From the NCBI GenBank assembly GCA_002471255.1, contig DKPP01000013.1, positions 11,185 through 50,885 of the forward strand: a stretch of DNA of 39,701 bases, read 5' to 3'. The position numbers and the translations under genes are program-made. Shown here piece after piece: positions 1 through 7,475 of this stretch; position 1 is the stretch's first letter; every line of letters begins with the position of its first letter. The DNA comes from Akkermansiaceae bacterium UBA7331 (GTDB lineage Bacteria; Verrucomicrobiota; Verrucomicrobiia; Verrucomicrobiales; Akkermansiaceae). Under the pieces are notes generated by a model. It saw only the letters and a program-made list of their open reading frames with translations, was not told the origin of the DNA and made no database searches.

Positions 1-233
1 CCCTTCATATCCATCCCCTTCATGTCCATCATTGGAGATTTTTCTCGTCCAAATGAATAGTATGCCCACAAGGCAAATACCGATGCCCATAGGCCTGAAA
101 GAATCCAGACGGCATTCATAATCTTCATAGATTGTGGGTGTTTAATCAAATCTATGGCCATTATCAAAGCACTTAAGAAGCCCAAAGAAACACTAACAAT
201 TGAAATAACATGTAAAGTTTCAGAAACAATCAT
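1..233 (-). CDS. DUF4396-type small membrane protein, N-terminal part
   Basis: An open frame starts at ATG 233-231 and runs off the left edge of the window, giving about 77 residues. The product begins MIVSETLHVISIV, has a first hydrophobic segment at about residues 5-27, then DLIKHPQSMKIMNAVWILSGLW and a second hydrophobic segment at about 40-60, followed by a GRE motif and a Met/Asp-rich linker (MMDMKGMDMKG). The pattern D-x(5)-PQ-x-M-x-IMN-x-VW followed by Y-x(3)-GR resembles DUF4396 membrane proteins. Their function is not established; the Met-rich linker suggests possible metal contact, which is only inference. The C-terminal part, needed for firm assignment, lies outside the window. Confidence 0.6.
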   Translation of the reverse strand, partial: MIVSETLHVISIVSVSLGFLSALIMAIDLIKHPQSMKIMNAVWILSGLWASVFALWAYYSFGREKSPMMDMKGMDMK

Positions 234-346
234 AATTTTAATCTTAAAATGATACCTTACAAGTAGGACAAATTTGCCAATAGATCGTTGATAAAACACA
301 TATATTTTTCAATCATTAATCTAAGGCAAATAGGATTACCAACAAC

Positions 347-378
347 AGGAAGAGGAAGGATTTCTCCTTCCTCTTCCT
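347..378 (-). terminator. hairpin downstream of the DUF4190 gene
   Basis: A perfect 13-bp inverted repeat (AGGAAGAGGAAGG at 347-359 and its complement at 366-378) with a 6-nt loop lies 24 bp beyond the stop of the DUF4190 gene on the minus strand. The stem is strong, but the sequence after it on the minus strand (GTTGTTGGTAA) has no real U-run. It is therefore either a terminator with a poor tail or a 3'-end protecting hairpin. Confidence 0.5.
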
Positions 379-401
379 AGCAAACAACTACAAGATTACG
401 A

Positions 402-836
402 TTAATCGTGATCTGAATCAGAACCGGTAGGTTTTTCTACATCAGCTTTGATTTCTACTTCCGTACCTTGTTGTTCTATAGTAATAGTTTTCTTTGAATC
501 AATACCTTTTTGCACTTCTTCCACGCCTTCTCTAAAAGCTTTCTGAAGATCGGTATTTGTTGAGATTTCATGGGCAACGCCCACAGCCACGATAGACACA
601 ACAATTGCCACTACAATACTAATGATTGAAAGAATAAAACCGGCTAAACCTAAGCCTTTACTCTGATCAGCTTTTGTTGCAGCTTTCATACCCATCACGC
701 CTAATATCAGACCAACAATACCGCCGAAGCCGACGATTGGAAGCCAAGAGAATATAAGACAAAATAAGCCAATCACAAATGATGCGATGCAAAGACCATT
801 AGTCTGTTTCTGTAACATTGGGGGTTGAGAATTCAT
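402..836 (-). CDS. DUF4190-domain small membrane protein
   Basis: 144 residues. A short polar N-terminus (MNSQPPMLQKQTNG) precedes the LCIASFVIGLF motif typical of DUF4190. Two hydrophobic segments (about residues 16-50, with the glycine-rich GFGGIVGLILGVMG turn, and 62-88) are separated by KAATKADQSKGLGLAG. The C-terminal 55 residues are charged and probably form a short helix and a beta-rich acidic tail (ending SDSDHD). DUF4190 proteins are small two-helix membrane proteins of unknown function. The start at ATG 836 lies 25 bp after the autotransporter stop at 862, so the two genes could share a transcript. Confidence 0.8.
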   Translation of the reverse strand: MNSQPPMLQKQTNGLCIASFVIGLFCLIFSWLPIVGFGGIVGLILGVMGMKAATKADQSKGLGLAGFILSIISIVVAIVVSIVAVGVAHEISTNTDLQKAFREGVEEVQKGIDSKKTITIEQQGTEVEIKADVEKPTGSDSDHD

Positions 837-861
837 AAAATATTTGTTGTATCAAAGATTA

Positions 862-2469
862 TTAGAATGCATAGGATACACCAACCTGCATCGTTTGTTG
901 AGTTGCATGAGAAGCAAAATCAAGTCCATAAGATGCGTTTAATGTCCATTGAGGAGTAATACGATAATATGTTCCAACATCTACATTCATACTAACCCTT
1001 CCCGGATTCATGCAATCAGTATCAATAACGACACCGTTTAAGATAGCAGTACCTTTAGGATTACGACGATACAAGTCAGGGTTAATACCTAAATTGCCCG
1101 AAATGCCCCATTTATCATTAATACGATGTTGAGTTAATACGCCGATATTCATCTGAAGAACACTCATATCTTGCTTGCCAAATAATATGTTTGAATCACT
1201 GGTGCACGAGTCAGCACGACCAAATTGCCAAAGCATACCAACATATGGAGTCACAACCGTATTTTCCGAAACGATGTAATGATAATTAAACTTAAATGCC
1301 GTCAAATAGTTATCACCATTCCATTTTGCATTGGATCCTGGCACTTTAGCATCATAACGACTCATGCCGTAACCTGCATAAAGGCTCAAACCGAGTTTGC
1401 CGGGACCTTTTTGCCCTAAACAAATATCACTATATAGGGCTATCACGTAGTTATCGATATCGGTATGACCTGCATCTTTGTACTTATCTTTACCCCATGT
1501 TTGTGAATAAGACAGACCAATCAAAGCATTAGAAGCAATTTGGGTATCTCCGCCAATAGCAAATCCGGATGAACTATAGGTCGAACCTATTCCATTTGAA
1601 CCACTATTGAGTTTTTGATAATTGCCAATGTATTTCGACCAAAAGATCGTTTTATACTCAGGATTTAAGCACATAAAACGACTATCTGCATAGCGTTGTT
1701 CAACGGTGCTCATTAAAGCTCTCATCTCAAGTGTCGTACCCCACAATGAATTTCCCTTCATTGCTTTTTCGGGATTGGTTAGATAATTATCAACACTAAG
1801 GGATAAAATTCCTGTTTCCGGATTCCAATGATATTGAGTGTGTTCGGGATTCATTAGAGTATAATCCGAAAGGCTAACACCCTCCGGATTAATATAATGA
1901 ATCAAATTATAGGTTTGGCCTCTCTGCACGGATCCTACAGAACTAATGGTGATATTTTTATCATCATCTAGGGTCATGCTGCCTACCGTTAAGGCACAAG
2001 ATTGGTCAGGCTGAGTATTAGTTAAATCAAAACAAAGAGTAGAACCACTAATCATTTGCATATTACCCACAACATTAACCTTCGCACCTTGGCTGATTTT
2101 CATCGTACCACCGCCCAAGACCAAATCACCTTTAAAATCGCTGATAGCATTTTGCCCGGCTCCGGCAATATAACCAATACCAGGAATATTGACCCCTCCT
2201 CCTGAAAACTCAATTGTACCGCTCGGGTTATTAGTAGTATATGAACCAAATCCTTCAACAGAACCTTCAATGTTTGTATTCAAATTCATATTACCGTGAA
2301 TTTCCATCCCGTCATAAAACGTCACGGACTTACCGGCATTGGCTGAGATATAATTATCAACAAAATCAAATTGTTGATATATAGCCTGTCGTGTTCCATC
2401 TTCAAGCGTATTTCCGGCAAAAACGACATTTTCATTATTTCCAATAAAGAGGCTTTCGACAACATACAT
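862..2469 (-). CDS. Pmp-like autotransporter, C-terminal fragment with beta-barrel (frameshifted)
   Basis: This is the downstream part of an autotransporter whose N-terminal part (2322-3074) lies in another frame. The fragment could start at ATG 2469, but it lacks a signal peptide and its first residues (MYVVESLFIGNNENVVFAGN) continue the passenger repeat pattern, with FAGN matching the FxxN motif of chlamydial Pmp proteins. The middle (about residues 60-225) is a glycine-rich beta-solenoid-like passenger. From about residue 265 to 535 it has the alternating pattern of an outer-membrane autotransporter beta-domain and ends VGVSYAF, with the terminal Phe expected for recognition by the BAM machinery. 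In this assembly the barrel cannot be exported unless the frame is restored. Alternatives are a phase-off allele, a recent pseudogene, or a sequencing/assembly error. Confidence 0.8.
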   Translation of the reverse strand: MYVVESLFIGNNENVVFAGNTLEDGTRQAIYQQFDFVDNYISANAGKSVTFYDGMEIHGNMNLNTNIEGSVEGFGSYTTNNPSGTIEFSGGGVNIPGIGYIAGAGQNAISDFKGDLVLGGGTMKISQGAKVNVVGNMQMISGSTLCFDLTNTQPDQSCALTVGSMTLDDDKNITISSVGSVQRGQTYNLIHYINPEGVSLSDYTLMNPEHTQYHWNPETGILSLSVDNYLTNPEKAMKGNSLWGTTLEMRALMSTVEQRYADSRFMCLNPEYKTIFWSKYIGNYQKLNSGSNGIGSTYSSSGFAIGGDTQIASNALIGLSYSQTWGKDKYKDAGHTDIDNYVIALYSDICLGQKGPGKLGLSLYAGYGMSRYDAKVPGSNAKWNGDNYLTAFKFNYHYIVSENTVVTPYVGMLWQFGRADSCTSDSNILFGKQDMSVLQMNIGVLTQHRINDKWGISGNLGINPDLYRRNPKGTAILNGVVIDTDCMNPGRVSMNVDVGTYYRITPQWTLNASYGLDFASHATQQTMQVGVSYAF

Positions 2470-3074
2470 GGCCCCCCTGATAATTTTGCAGTATTATTTA
2501 CAAAATAAATATTTTCATTACCTTCTAGCACAACATCTTTTTGAGAATAAATGGCAGCTCCAGCGGCCCCACAAAGATTTTCATAAAAGAAAATATTCTT
2601 GTTGGAAGATAAATAAACAGAATTAAAGGCATTTAAAGCAGCACCAGTCGAATTGGTCTCGTTATGGTGAAAATACATGTCTCCATTATTCTTATAAACC
2701 AAATATTCTACAGCTCCGTGATGTTGAAGATCCTCCGTTTCATAACGTGTATAAGACAGCACGATGGTTTTAAAGTTTTGTATCAATAGAGATGAATCTG
2801 GATTAGGTGATGTGAGAGGGGCAAAGTTAGTATATACTCCCTCACTACCACCTAAAGTTAGACAAACTCCTGAACCTTGGCTCTGAATGACAGTATCATC
2901 GATTATAACCAATTGATTATCTGGATCATGCCCACCTACATAGTCTGATGTTACATCATACGTTCCCTGAATGTCCCCTCCTGTCGGCAAATTCATGGCT
3001 GTAGCCATGCTGGTAAATGTTACGAAAGAAGAAAGAACAAACAACCTTAATTGTTTATTAAGTTTTAAACACAT
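2322..3074 (-). CDS. Pmp-like autotransporter, N-terminal fragment (frameshifted)
   Basis: 250 residues from ATG 3074. It has a Sec signal peptide (charged MCLKLNKQLR, hydrophobic core LFVLSSFVTFTSMATA), then a passenger with repeated N-x-NIFF/IYF-x-x-N and GAAIY/SGG motifs: FYEN, GAAGAAIY, FVNN and KLSGG. These resemble the FxxN and GGA[ILV] repeats of chlamydial polymorphic membrane proteins. After KLSGG the frame goes wrong and the last roughly 50 residues are out-of-frame sequence ending at TGA 2324-2322. Joining KLSGG to A-MYVVES of the downstream frame rebuilds a perfect GGAM motif, so the two open frames are one gene (862-3074, about 738 residues). It lies 58 bp beyond the ABC permease gene. 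Confidence 0.78.
   Translation of the reverse strand: MCLKLNKQLRLFVLSSFVTFTSMATAMNLPTGGDIQGTYDVTSDYVGGHDPDNQLVIIDDTVIQSQGSGVCLTLGGSEGVYTNFAPLTSPNPDSSLLIQNFKTIVLSYTRYETEDLQHHGAVEYLVYKNNGDMYFHHNETNSTGAALNAFNSVYLSSNKNIFFYENLCGAAGAAIYSQKDVVLEGNENIYFVNNTAKLSGGPCMLSKASLLEIMKMSFLPEIRLKMEHDRLYINNLILLIIISQPMPVSP
2472..2477 (-). repeat. six-G homopolymer at the autotransporter frameshift
   Basis: On the minus strand the sequence reads TCAGGGGGGCCATG, with six G at 2477-2472. The N-terminal frame reads TCA GGG GGG CCA. One extra G (seven) would read TCA GGG GGG GCC ATG (S-G-G-A-M) and join both halves; losing two would do the same with one Gly less. The run lies inside the codons of the GGA motif. Poly-G length change is the known on/off switch of some Chlamydia pneumoniae pmp genes; six is short for a hypermutable tract. 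Confidence 0.7.
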
Positions 3075-3132
3075 GAAATTTGTGACTTAACACTATAAAT
3101 CAATGTTCATGCTGAATGACAAAGATTCTCTA

Positions 3133-3918
3133 TTAGGAAGAAGTCAATCCGGTGCCCCATTTACGATGTAATCGGCGTTCTATAGGAGAAAATAGCGTTT
3201 TATCAGCTACTAATCCGATAAAAATAATGACAAACATAATGCCAATAACTTGATTCATTCTTTGAAGTTCGCGACCATAATGGAGGTATTGTCCAATGCC
3301 AAATCCGCTAATGACAACAACATAAATTTCAGCAGCCATTAAAGAACGCCAAGCAAAGGCCCAGCCCTGTTTCATGCCACTTACGATGTAGGGGGCTGAA
3401 GCAGGTAATGTCACATGAATGAGTGTGTACCATGACGAAGCTCCCATTGTTTTAGCAGCTTGAGAATAAATGGGTGATATGTGTCTAACACCATTTTCCG
3501 TTGAAAGAATCACGGACCACAAAGTTCCCATCACTACGACAAATAAAAGAGCCGTTTCTGTTTGTCCGAACCAAATACAAGCAAGTGGAACCCAACAAAC
3601 ACTAGGCAAAGCTTGTAAACCCAAAGCTAAAACACCTAAGGTACGATTGAGAAACTTAAATTTTGCCATCAACAGTCCTGCAGGAATGCCAATGAGTAGC
3701 CCAATAGCATAACCAATTAACAAACGCCCCAAAGTTACCAAAATGGCATTAGGAATTTTTCCATTTCCCGTATTTTCTACTAAATATTCCCATACTGATT
3801 CAGGGGAAGGTAAAACATAGGGGGACCACACACCTGATTGTACAATTGTGTACCAGACGGCAATAAGCGCAGCAAAAAATGCAATCGATTGAGTAAATCC
3901 AATAATTTTCTTATTCAT
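3133..3918 (-). CDS. ssuC: ABC transporter permease, SsuC/TauC type
   Basis: 261 residues with about six membrane helices, the usual size for this permease family. The start of the binding-protein-dependent transport signature is seen around AAKTMGASSWYTLIHVTLPASAPYI (about residues 154-178), the loop that docks on the ATPase. Ends with a positively charged tail. ATG 3918 overlaps the ATPase gene stop by 8 nt, so the two are translationally coupled. The family carries sulfonates, taurine, nitrate or thiamine precursors; because it closes an operon of sulfate-assimilation genes, an organic or inorganic sulfur source is the most likely substrate, though no desulfonating monooxygenase is nearby. 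The gene symbol is by family, not by proven substrate. Confidence 0.8.
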   Translation of the reverse strand: MNKKIIGFTQSIAFFAALIAVWYTIVQSGVWSPYVLPSPESVWEYLVENTGNGKIPNAILVTLGRLLIGYAIGLLIGIPAGLLMAKFKFLNRTLGVLALGLQALPSVCWVPLACIWFGQTETALLFVVVMGTLWSVILSTENGVRHISPIYSQAAKTMGASSWYTLIHVTLPASAPYIVSGMKQGWAFAWRSLMAAEIYVVVISGFGIGQYLHYGRELQRMNQVIGIMFVIIFIGLVADKTLFSPIERRLHRKWGTGLTSS

Positions 3919-4717
3919 CTGCAGGGCAAGTTGTTGGTTTATTCTTTAAATCGGCCGTGATCTGCATAGCAAACTTTGAAATAGCACCATCATTGATGTC
4001 ACGAGGGCGCGATATATCTATATCATATTCACGAATAATTCTACCGGGATTAGGGGAAAACAACAAAATACGATCTCCTAAACAAGCAGCCTCACGTATA
4101 TTATGAGTCACAAATACAATCGTTTTACCTGTATTCATATGTATTTCTTGGATATCCCCATATAATTGCTCTCGAGTCATTGCATCCAAAGCAGCAAAGG
4201 GCTCGTCCATTAATAAAACTTTTGGATTAGGTGCTAGAGCTCTTGCCAAAGCTACTCGTTGTTTCATGCCACCTGACAGCTCATGAATATGAGAGTGGGC
4301 TACATTATCCAACTTAACTAATTTTAAATAATTCATGGCTAGATCTTTACGATCAGATCTACTCAATCCCTCTATTAATTTTAAGGGAAACATAACATTC
4401 CCCAGCACATCTAACCAAGGGAACAAGGCATGTTCTTGAAACATCATCATGCATTCCTTATTCTGATCTGTTAATGGTTGATTATTTAACAGAACAGTCC
4501 CTGAATCAGGCATGGTTAAACCGGCAATGATGTTGAGTAAAGTTGACTTACCACATCCGCTTGGGCCTACAAAACACACAAACTCTTTTTCTTTAATATC
4601 TAGTGAAATATCTTGTAGTGCGTGAGTTATCTGAGGTAATTTTCCAAATGATTTTGAAACATGTTGAATGGATAATTTAGACGAAGTTGGCGGCGATATA
4701 GCGTCGGAAACAATCAT
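3911..4717 (-). CDS. ssuB: ABC transporter ATP-binding protein, SsuB/TauB type
   Basis: 268 residues. Walker A GPSGCGKST (about 52-60), Q-loop at MMFQEHALFPW, signature LSGGMKQR and Walker B VLLMDEPFAALD followed by the switch histidine in FVTHNI are all intact, so it should hydrolyse ATP. The HALFPW Q-loop context and the C-terminal FSPNPGRI motif are typical of the SsuB/TauB/NrtD group. Ten bp separate it from the binding-protein gene upstream and it overlaps the permease by 8 nt, giving a complete importer A-B-C. Confidence 0.87.
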   Translation of the reverse strand: MIVSDAISPPTSSKLSIQHVSKSFGKLPQITHALQDISLDIKEKEFVCFVGPSGCGKSTLLNIIAGLTMPDSGTVLLNNQPLTDQNKECMMMFQEHALFPWLDVLGNVMFPLKLIEGLSRSDRKDLAMNYLKLVKLDNVAHSHIHELSGGMKQRVALARALAPNPKVLLMDEPFAALDAMTREQLYGDIQEIHMNTGKTIVFVTHNIREAACLGDRILLFSPNPGRIIREYDIDISRPRDINDGAISKFAMQITADLKNKPTTCPADE

Positions 4718-4726
4718 GTGAATATA

Positions 4727-5731
4727 TTATTGATAGACAATGCCTTTGATATCAGGCGTCTTTTGTTCCAGTAAACCGGCATCTTGGGCATCTTGAACAA
4801 ATTGTTGAAGCCCTCTAATGTCAATTTCATTAGATAATTTCAGTCTATTCCATGCCGATTCGATTATTGAGTCAGGTATTTCACCTTGAGTTAATAACGA
4901 TAATTCTTCTTTGATGATTTTTTTAGCTTCTTGAGGATGATTTAATATCCAAAGAGTTAATTCTTCGTGAGCCTGTTTAATTTTTTGAGTCAAATCGGGA
5001 TAATGATCCAACCAAGAAGTGCGTCCGGCAAGAACGGTAGTAATGACATTGTCGTCTTGTATAATCAATTTGCCATTTGCATCTTGCTCTATATATGAAA
5101 CCCATGGTTCCACAGTCCACGCGGCATCCAGCTGTTTTTGACGAAATAAGTTTACCTGCATTGAATTGGGCGTGGGCAATATGCGACAAAAGCCATCACC
5201 TTCCAATGAAATCGGATGTCCGGCATGAGCAAACCAAGCCCTAGCAGAGATATCTTGAGTATTACCTAACTGCGGCGTTGCGATAGATTTCCCTTTAAAA
5301 TCTTGAGGAGATTTCATTTGGCTATCCGGTTGCACTAATAATGCAGCACCTCCTTTCACAGCGCCGGATAAGATTCTAATATCTTTTCCTTGAGAAACGC
5401 AATAGGCATTAATAGCAGGGCTAGGGCCTACATAAACAAGATCGATCGTTTTACCGAAAATAGCTTCCATTGCGCTCGGTCCGGCATTAAAGGCATACCA
5501 TTCAAAGGTATATCCGGGTACTTTTTCCTCAAACCACCCTTTACCATGTCTTGCCATATTTCTAGCGACAAGAGCTTGTATGTGAGTAACATTAGGGAAA
5601 TGTCCTACCTTAATCACTTTTGTTTCGGCTGTTTTAGTATCGGCATCATCGGATTGTTGACAAGATAACAACCCAACTAACATACTAAATCCCAAAACAC
5701 CTTTTAATGAGTTTGCTGAAAAAACTTTCAT
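4727..5731 (-). CDS. ssuA: ABC transporter substrate-binding lipoprotein, SsuA/TauA-like
   Basis: The frame can open at GTG 5737, but ATG 5731 gives a cleaner lipoprotein signal: MKVFSANSLK, a hydrophobic stretch and the lipobox LLSC followed by QQSDD (334 residues). The mature protein has the NMT1/SsuA fold signatures: KVGHFPNVTHIQAL near the start, FNAGPSAMEAIFGKTIDLVYVGPSPAINAY, and GGAALLV. It would deliver substrate to the adjacent SsuB-SsuC pair from the outer face of the inner membrane. Position directly after cysI suggests a sulfur compound (sulfate, sulfonate or taurine). No SsuD or TauD is present, so sulfate or a sulfonate handled by enzymes elsewhere are both possible. Confidence 0.8.
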   Translation of the reverse strand: MKVFSANSLKGVLGFSMLVGLLSCQQSDDADTKTAETKVIKVGHFPNVTHIQALVARNMARHGKGWFEEKVPGYTFEWYAFNAGPSAMEAIFGKTIDLVYVGPSPAINAYCVSQGKDIRILSGAVKGGAALLVQPDSQMKSPQDFKGKSIATPQLGNTQDISARAWFAHAGHPISLEGDGFCRILPTPNSMQVNLFRQKQLDAAWTVEPWVSYIEQDANGKLIIQDDNVITTVLAGRTSWLDHYPDLTQKIKQAHEELTLWILNHPQEAKKIIKEELSLLTQGEIPDSIIESAWNRLKLSNEIDIRGLQQFVQDAQDAGLLEQKTPDIKGIVYQ

Positions 5732-5759
5732 AAGCACCCCGATTTAATTTAGTGATATT

Positions 5760-5787
5760 GTATCCCCTATATAGTTATAGGGGATAT
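5760..5787. other. intercistronic hairpin between cysI and ssuA
   Basis: TATCCCCTATA (5761-5771) pairs perfectly with TATAGGGGATA (5776-5786) around a TAGT loop, an 11-bp stem. It lies in the 64-bp gap between cysI and ssuA and has no U-run on either side, so it is not a standard terminator. It may protect the upstream mRNA end or set the ratio of the enzyme part to the transporter part of the operon. Confidence 0.55.
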
Positions 5788-5795
5788 TACGGAAA

Positions 5796-7442
5796 TTACA
5801 CAAATTGAGACAAAAGTCTATCACTATTTTCAAAGGCCCAGTCGCCAAAACCTTGCTCATCTCTACGAGTTTTAGCAAACTCAATGAATACAGGTTTCAA
5901 GCTATCGGATAGATCATCCGCATTAACTGATTCTTTAAATAAATAAGATAAACGATTACCAATGCGTGAGCCCCCTAGCCATATATTATATTTATTAGGG
6001 CCTTTAGCCACGAACGACAGTTCAGCAACACTAGGTCTTGTGCAACCGTTAGGGCAACCGGTCATTCTCGTGGTGATAGGTAAGGACTCAAGGTCTAATT
6101 CTTTTAAAATAACCTCTAAACCGGATATCACATCGGGTAATAATCTTTCCGAATTACTAAAAGCCATTGGGCAATAAGGCAAAGCCGTGCAAGCCGAGGA
6201 ATCGCGACGAATTCCCGAGATCGGCTGATTTACGCCATATTTAATAATGATGCTATCAATTAAAGACTTTTTACCTTCTGCAATATCGGCAATGATAAAG
6301 TTCTGATTGGCAGTAATATAAAATACTCCATTATGTATTTTTGCTATTTCACGAATGGCTTCTCTTAAAGAGTTTCTTACACGACCACCCTCTACAGGGA
6401 TAATAATAGAATCTGATTTAGTTTCAAAAACATCCGTATTTTGATGGAAGGAAAATGACTTTGGAGCAGCAATATCCTTTTGTCTGTATTCCTTTAAGCG
6501 ATCTTTAAACCACTCTACTCCATGCTTAGCTAAAACATAACGCAATCGAGCTGTTTTACGATCTGTTCTATCACCATAATCACGATGAATTTTCACAACT
6601 GCTTTAGCTACATCTAAAACTTCATCAGGTGTAATGAAACCTATGATATCAGCGATCCGAGGGAAAGAATTCGGATTTCCGTACGCATAACCCGAGCCAC
6701 CTCCTACTAAGACGTTATAACCGATAATCGTGCCATTTTCAACAATAGCGACAAATCCTAAGTCCTGAGTATAGATATCCACATCATTTTCAGGAGGAAG
6801 AGCTACCGCCAATTTAAACTTGCGAGGTAAATATGTTTTACCAAACAAAGGTTCTTCATTATCTCCAAATTGCACCCTCTCTTCATTTAACCAAATCTCT
6901 CGATATGCTTGAGTTTGAGGTTCAAGCTCTATTGAAAGATGCTTAGCCAAATCATAGACTTCTTGGTGTAATGGAGATTGAGAAGGATTCACACAACTCA
7001 TCACATTACGCACGGCATCTCCGGACCCTCCTAAGCAATGCAAAGCAGCTGTATCAAGGGCTTGTAAAGTAGCCTTAACATCCGACTTAAGTACTCCATG
7101 TAACTGAATGGCCTGTCTTGTTGTTAATTTAAGCGTGCCGTTAGCATAGCTATCAGCCAAAGCATCAATTTGAAGCCATTGTTTAGGATCAATTTTACCT
7201 CCGGGTAGTCTTAAACGGATCATAAAAGACCAGGCTTTATCAAGACCTTGTTTTTTTCTTTCCGTACGTAAATCACGGTCATCTTGCAATGTAAGTCCAT
7301 GAAATTTGAGTAATTGCTGCTCTCTGGCATCAACAGAACCGCTTGTTGTATCAGCGATAGCTTCAGCTATACCGGTTCGTAAAAAATCACTACTGATTTT
7401 AAACCCCTCATTAGGGGTCAATGGTTTGGATGTTTCAGACAT
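5796..7442 (-). CDS. cysI: assimilatory sulfite reductase hemoprotein
   Basis: 548 residues. It reduces sulfite to sulfide using siroheme coupled to a 4Fe-4S cluster. All four cluster cysteines are seen with the spacing of CysI: C418 and C424 (CTALPYC), C463 and C467 (TGCPNGCTRP), the last also bridging to siroheme. N-terminal ferredoxin-like half shows RLRLPGG and LTTRQAIQLHG; the second half shows GVNQPISGIRRDSSAC. CysI-type NGCTRP rather than nitrite-reductase signatures supports sulfite as substrate. No flavoprotein cysJ is in the operon, so electrons may come from ferredoxin or a CysJ elsewhere. It follows cysN after 33 bp; start at ATG 7442. Confidence 0.92.
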   Translation of the reverse strand: MSETSKPLTPNEGFKISSDFLRTGIAEAIADTTSGSVDAREQQLLKFHGLTLQDDRDLRTERKKQGLDKAWSFMIRLRLPGGKIDPKQWLQIDALADSYANGTLKLTTRQAIQLHGVLKSDVKATLQALDTAALHCLGGSGDAVRNVMSCVNPSQSPLHQEVYDLAKHLSIELEPQTQAYREIWLNEERVQFGDNEEPLFGKTYLPRKFKLAVALPPENDVDIYTQDLGFVAIVENGTIIGYNVLVGGGSGYAYGNPNSFPRIADIIGFITPDEVLDVAKAVVKIHRDYGDRTDRKTARLRYVLAKHGVEWFKDRLKEYRQKDIAAPKSFSFHQNTDVFETKSDSIIIPVEGGRVRNSLREAIREIAKIHNGVFYITANQNFIIADIAEGKKSLIDSIIIKYGVNQPISGIRRDSSACTALPYCPMAFSNSERLLPDVISGLEVILKELDLESLPITTRMTGCPNGCTRPSVAELSFVAKGPNKYNIWLGGSRIGNRLSYLFKESVNADDLSDSLKPVFIEFAKTRRDEQGFGDWAFENSDRLLSQFV

Positions 7443-7475
7443 AATTATTAGCGCTTATAAGTTTATTGATGTAGA

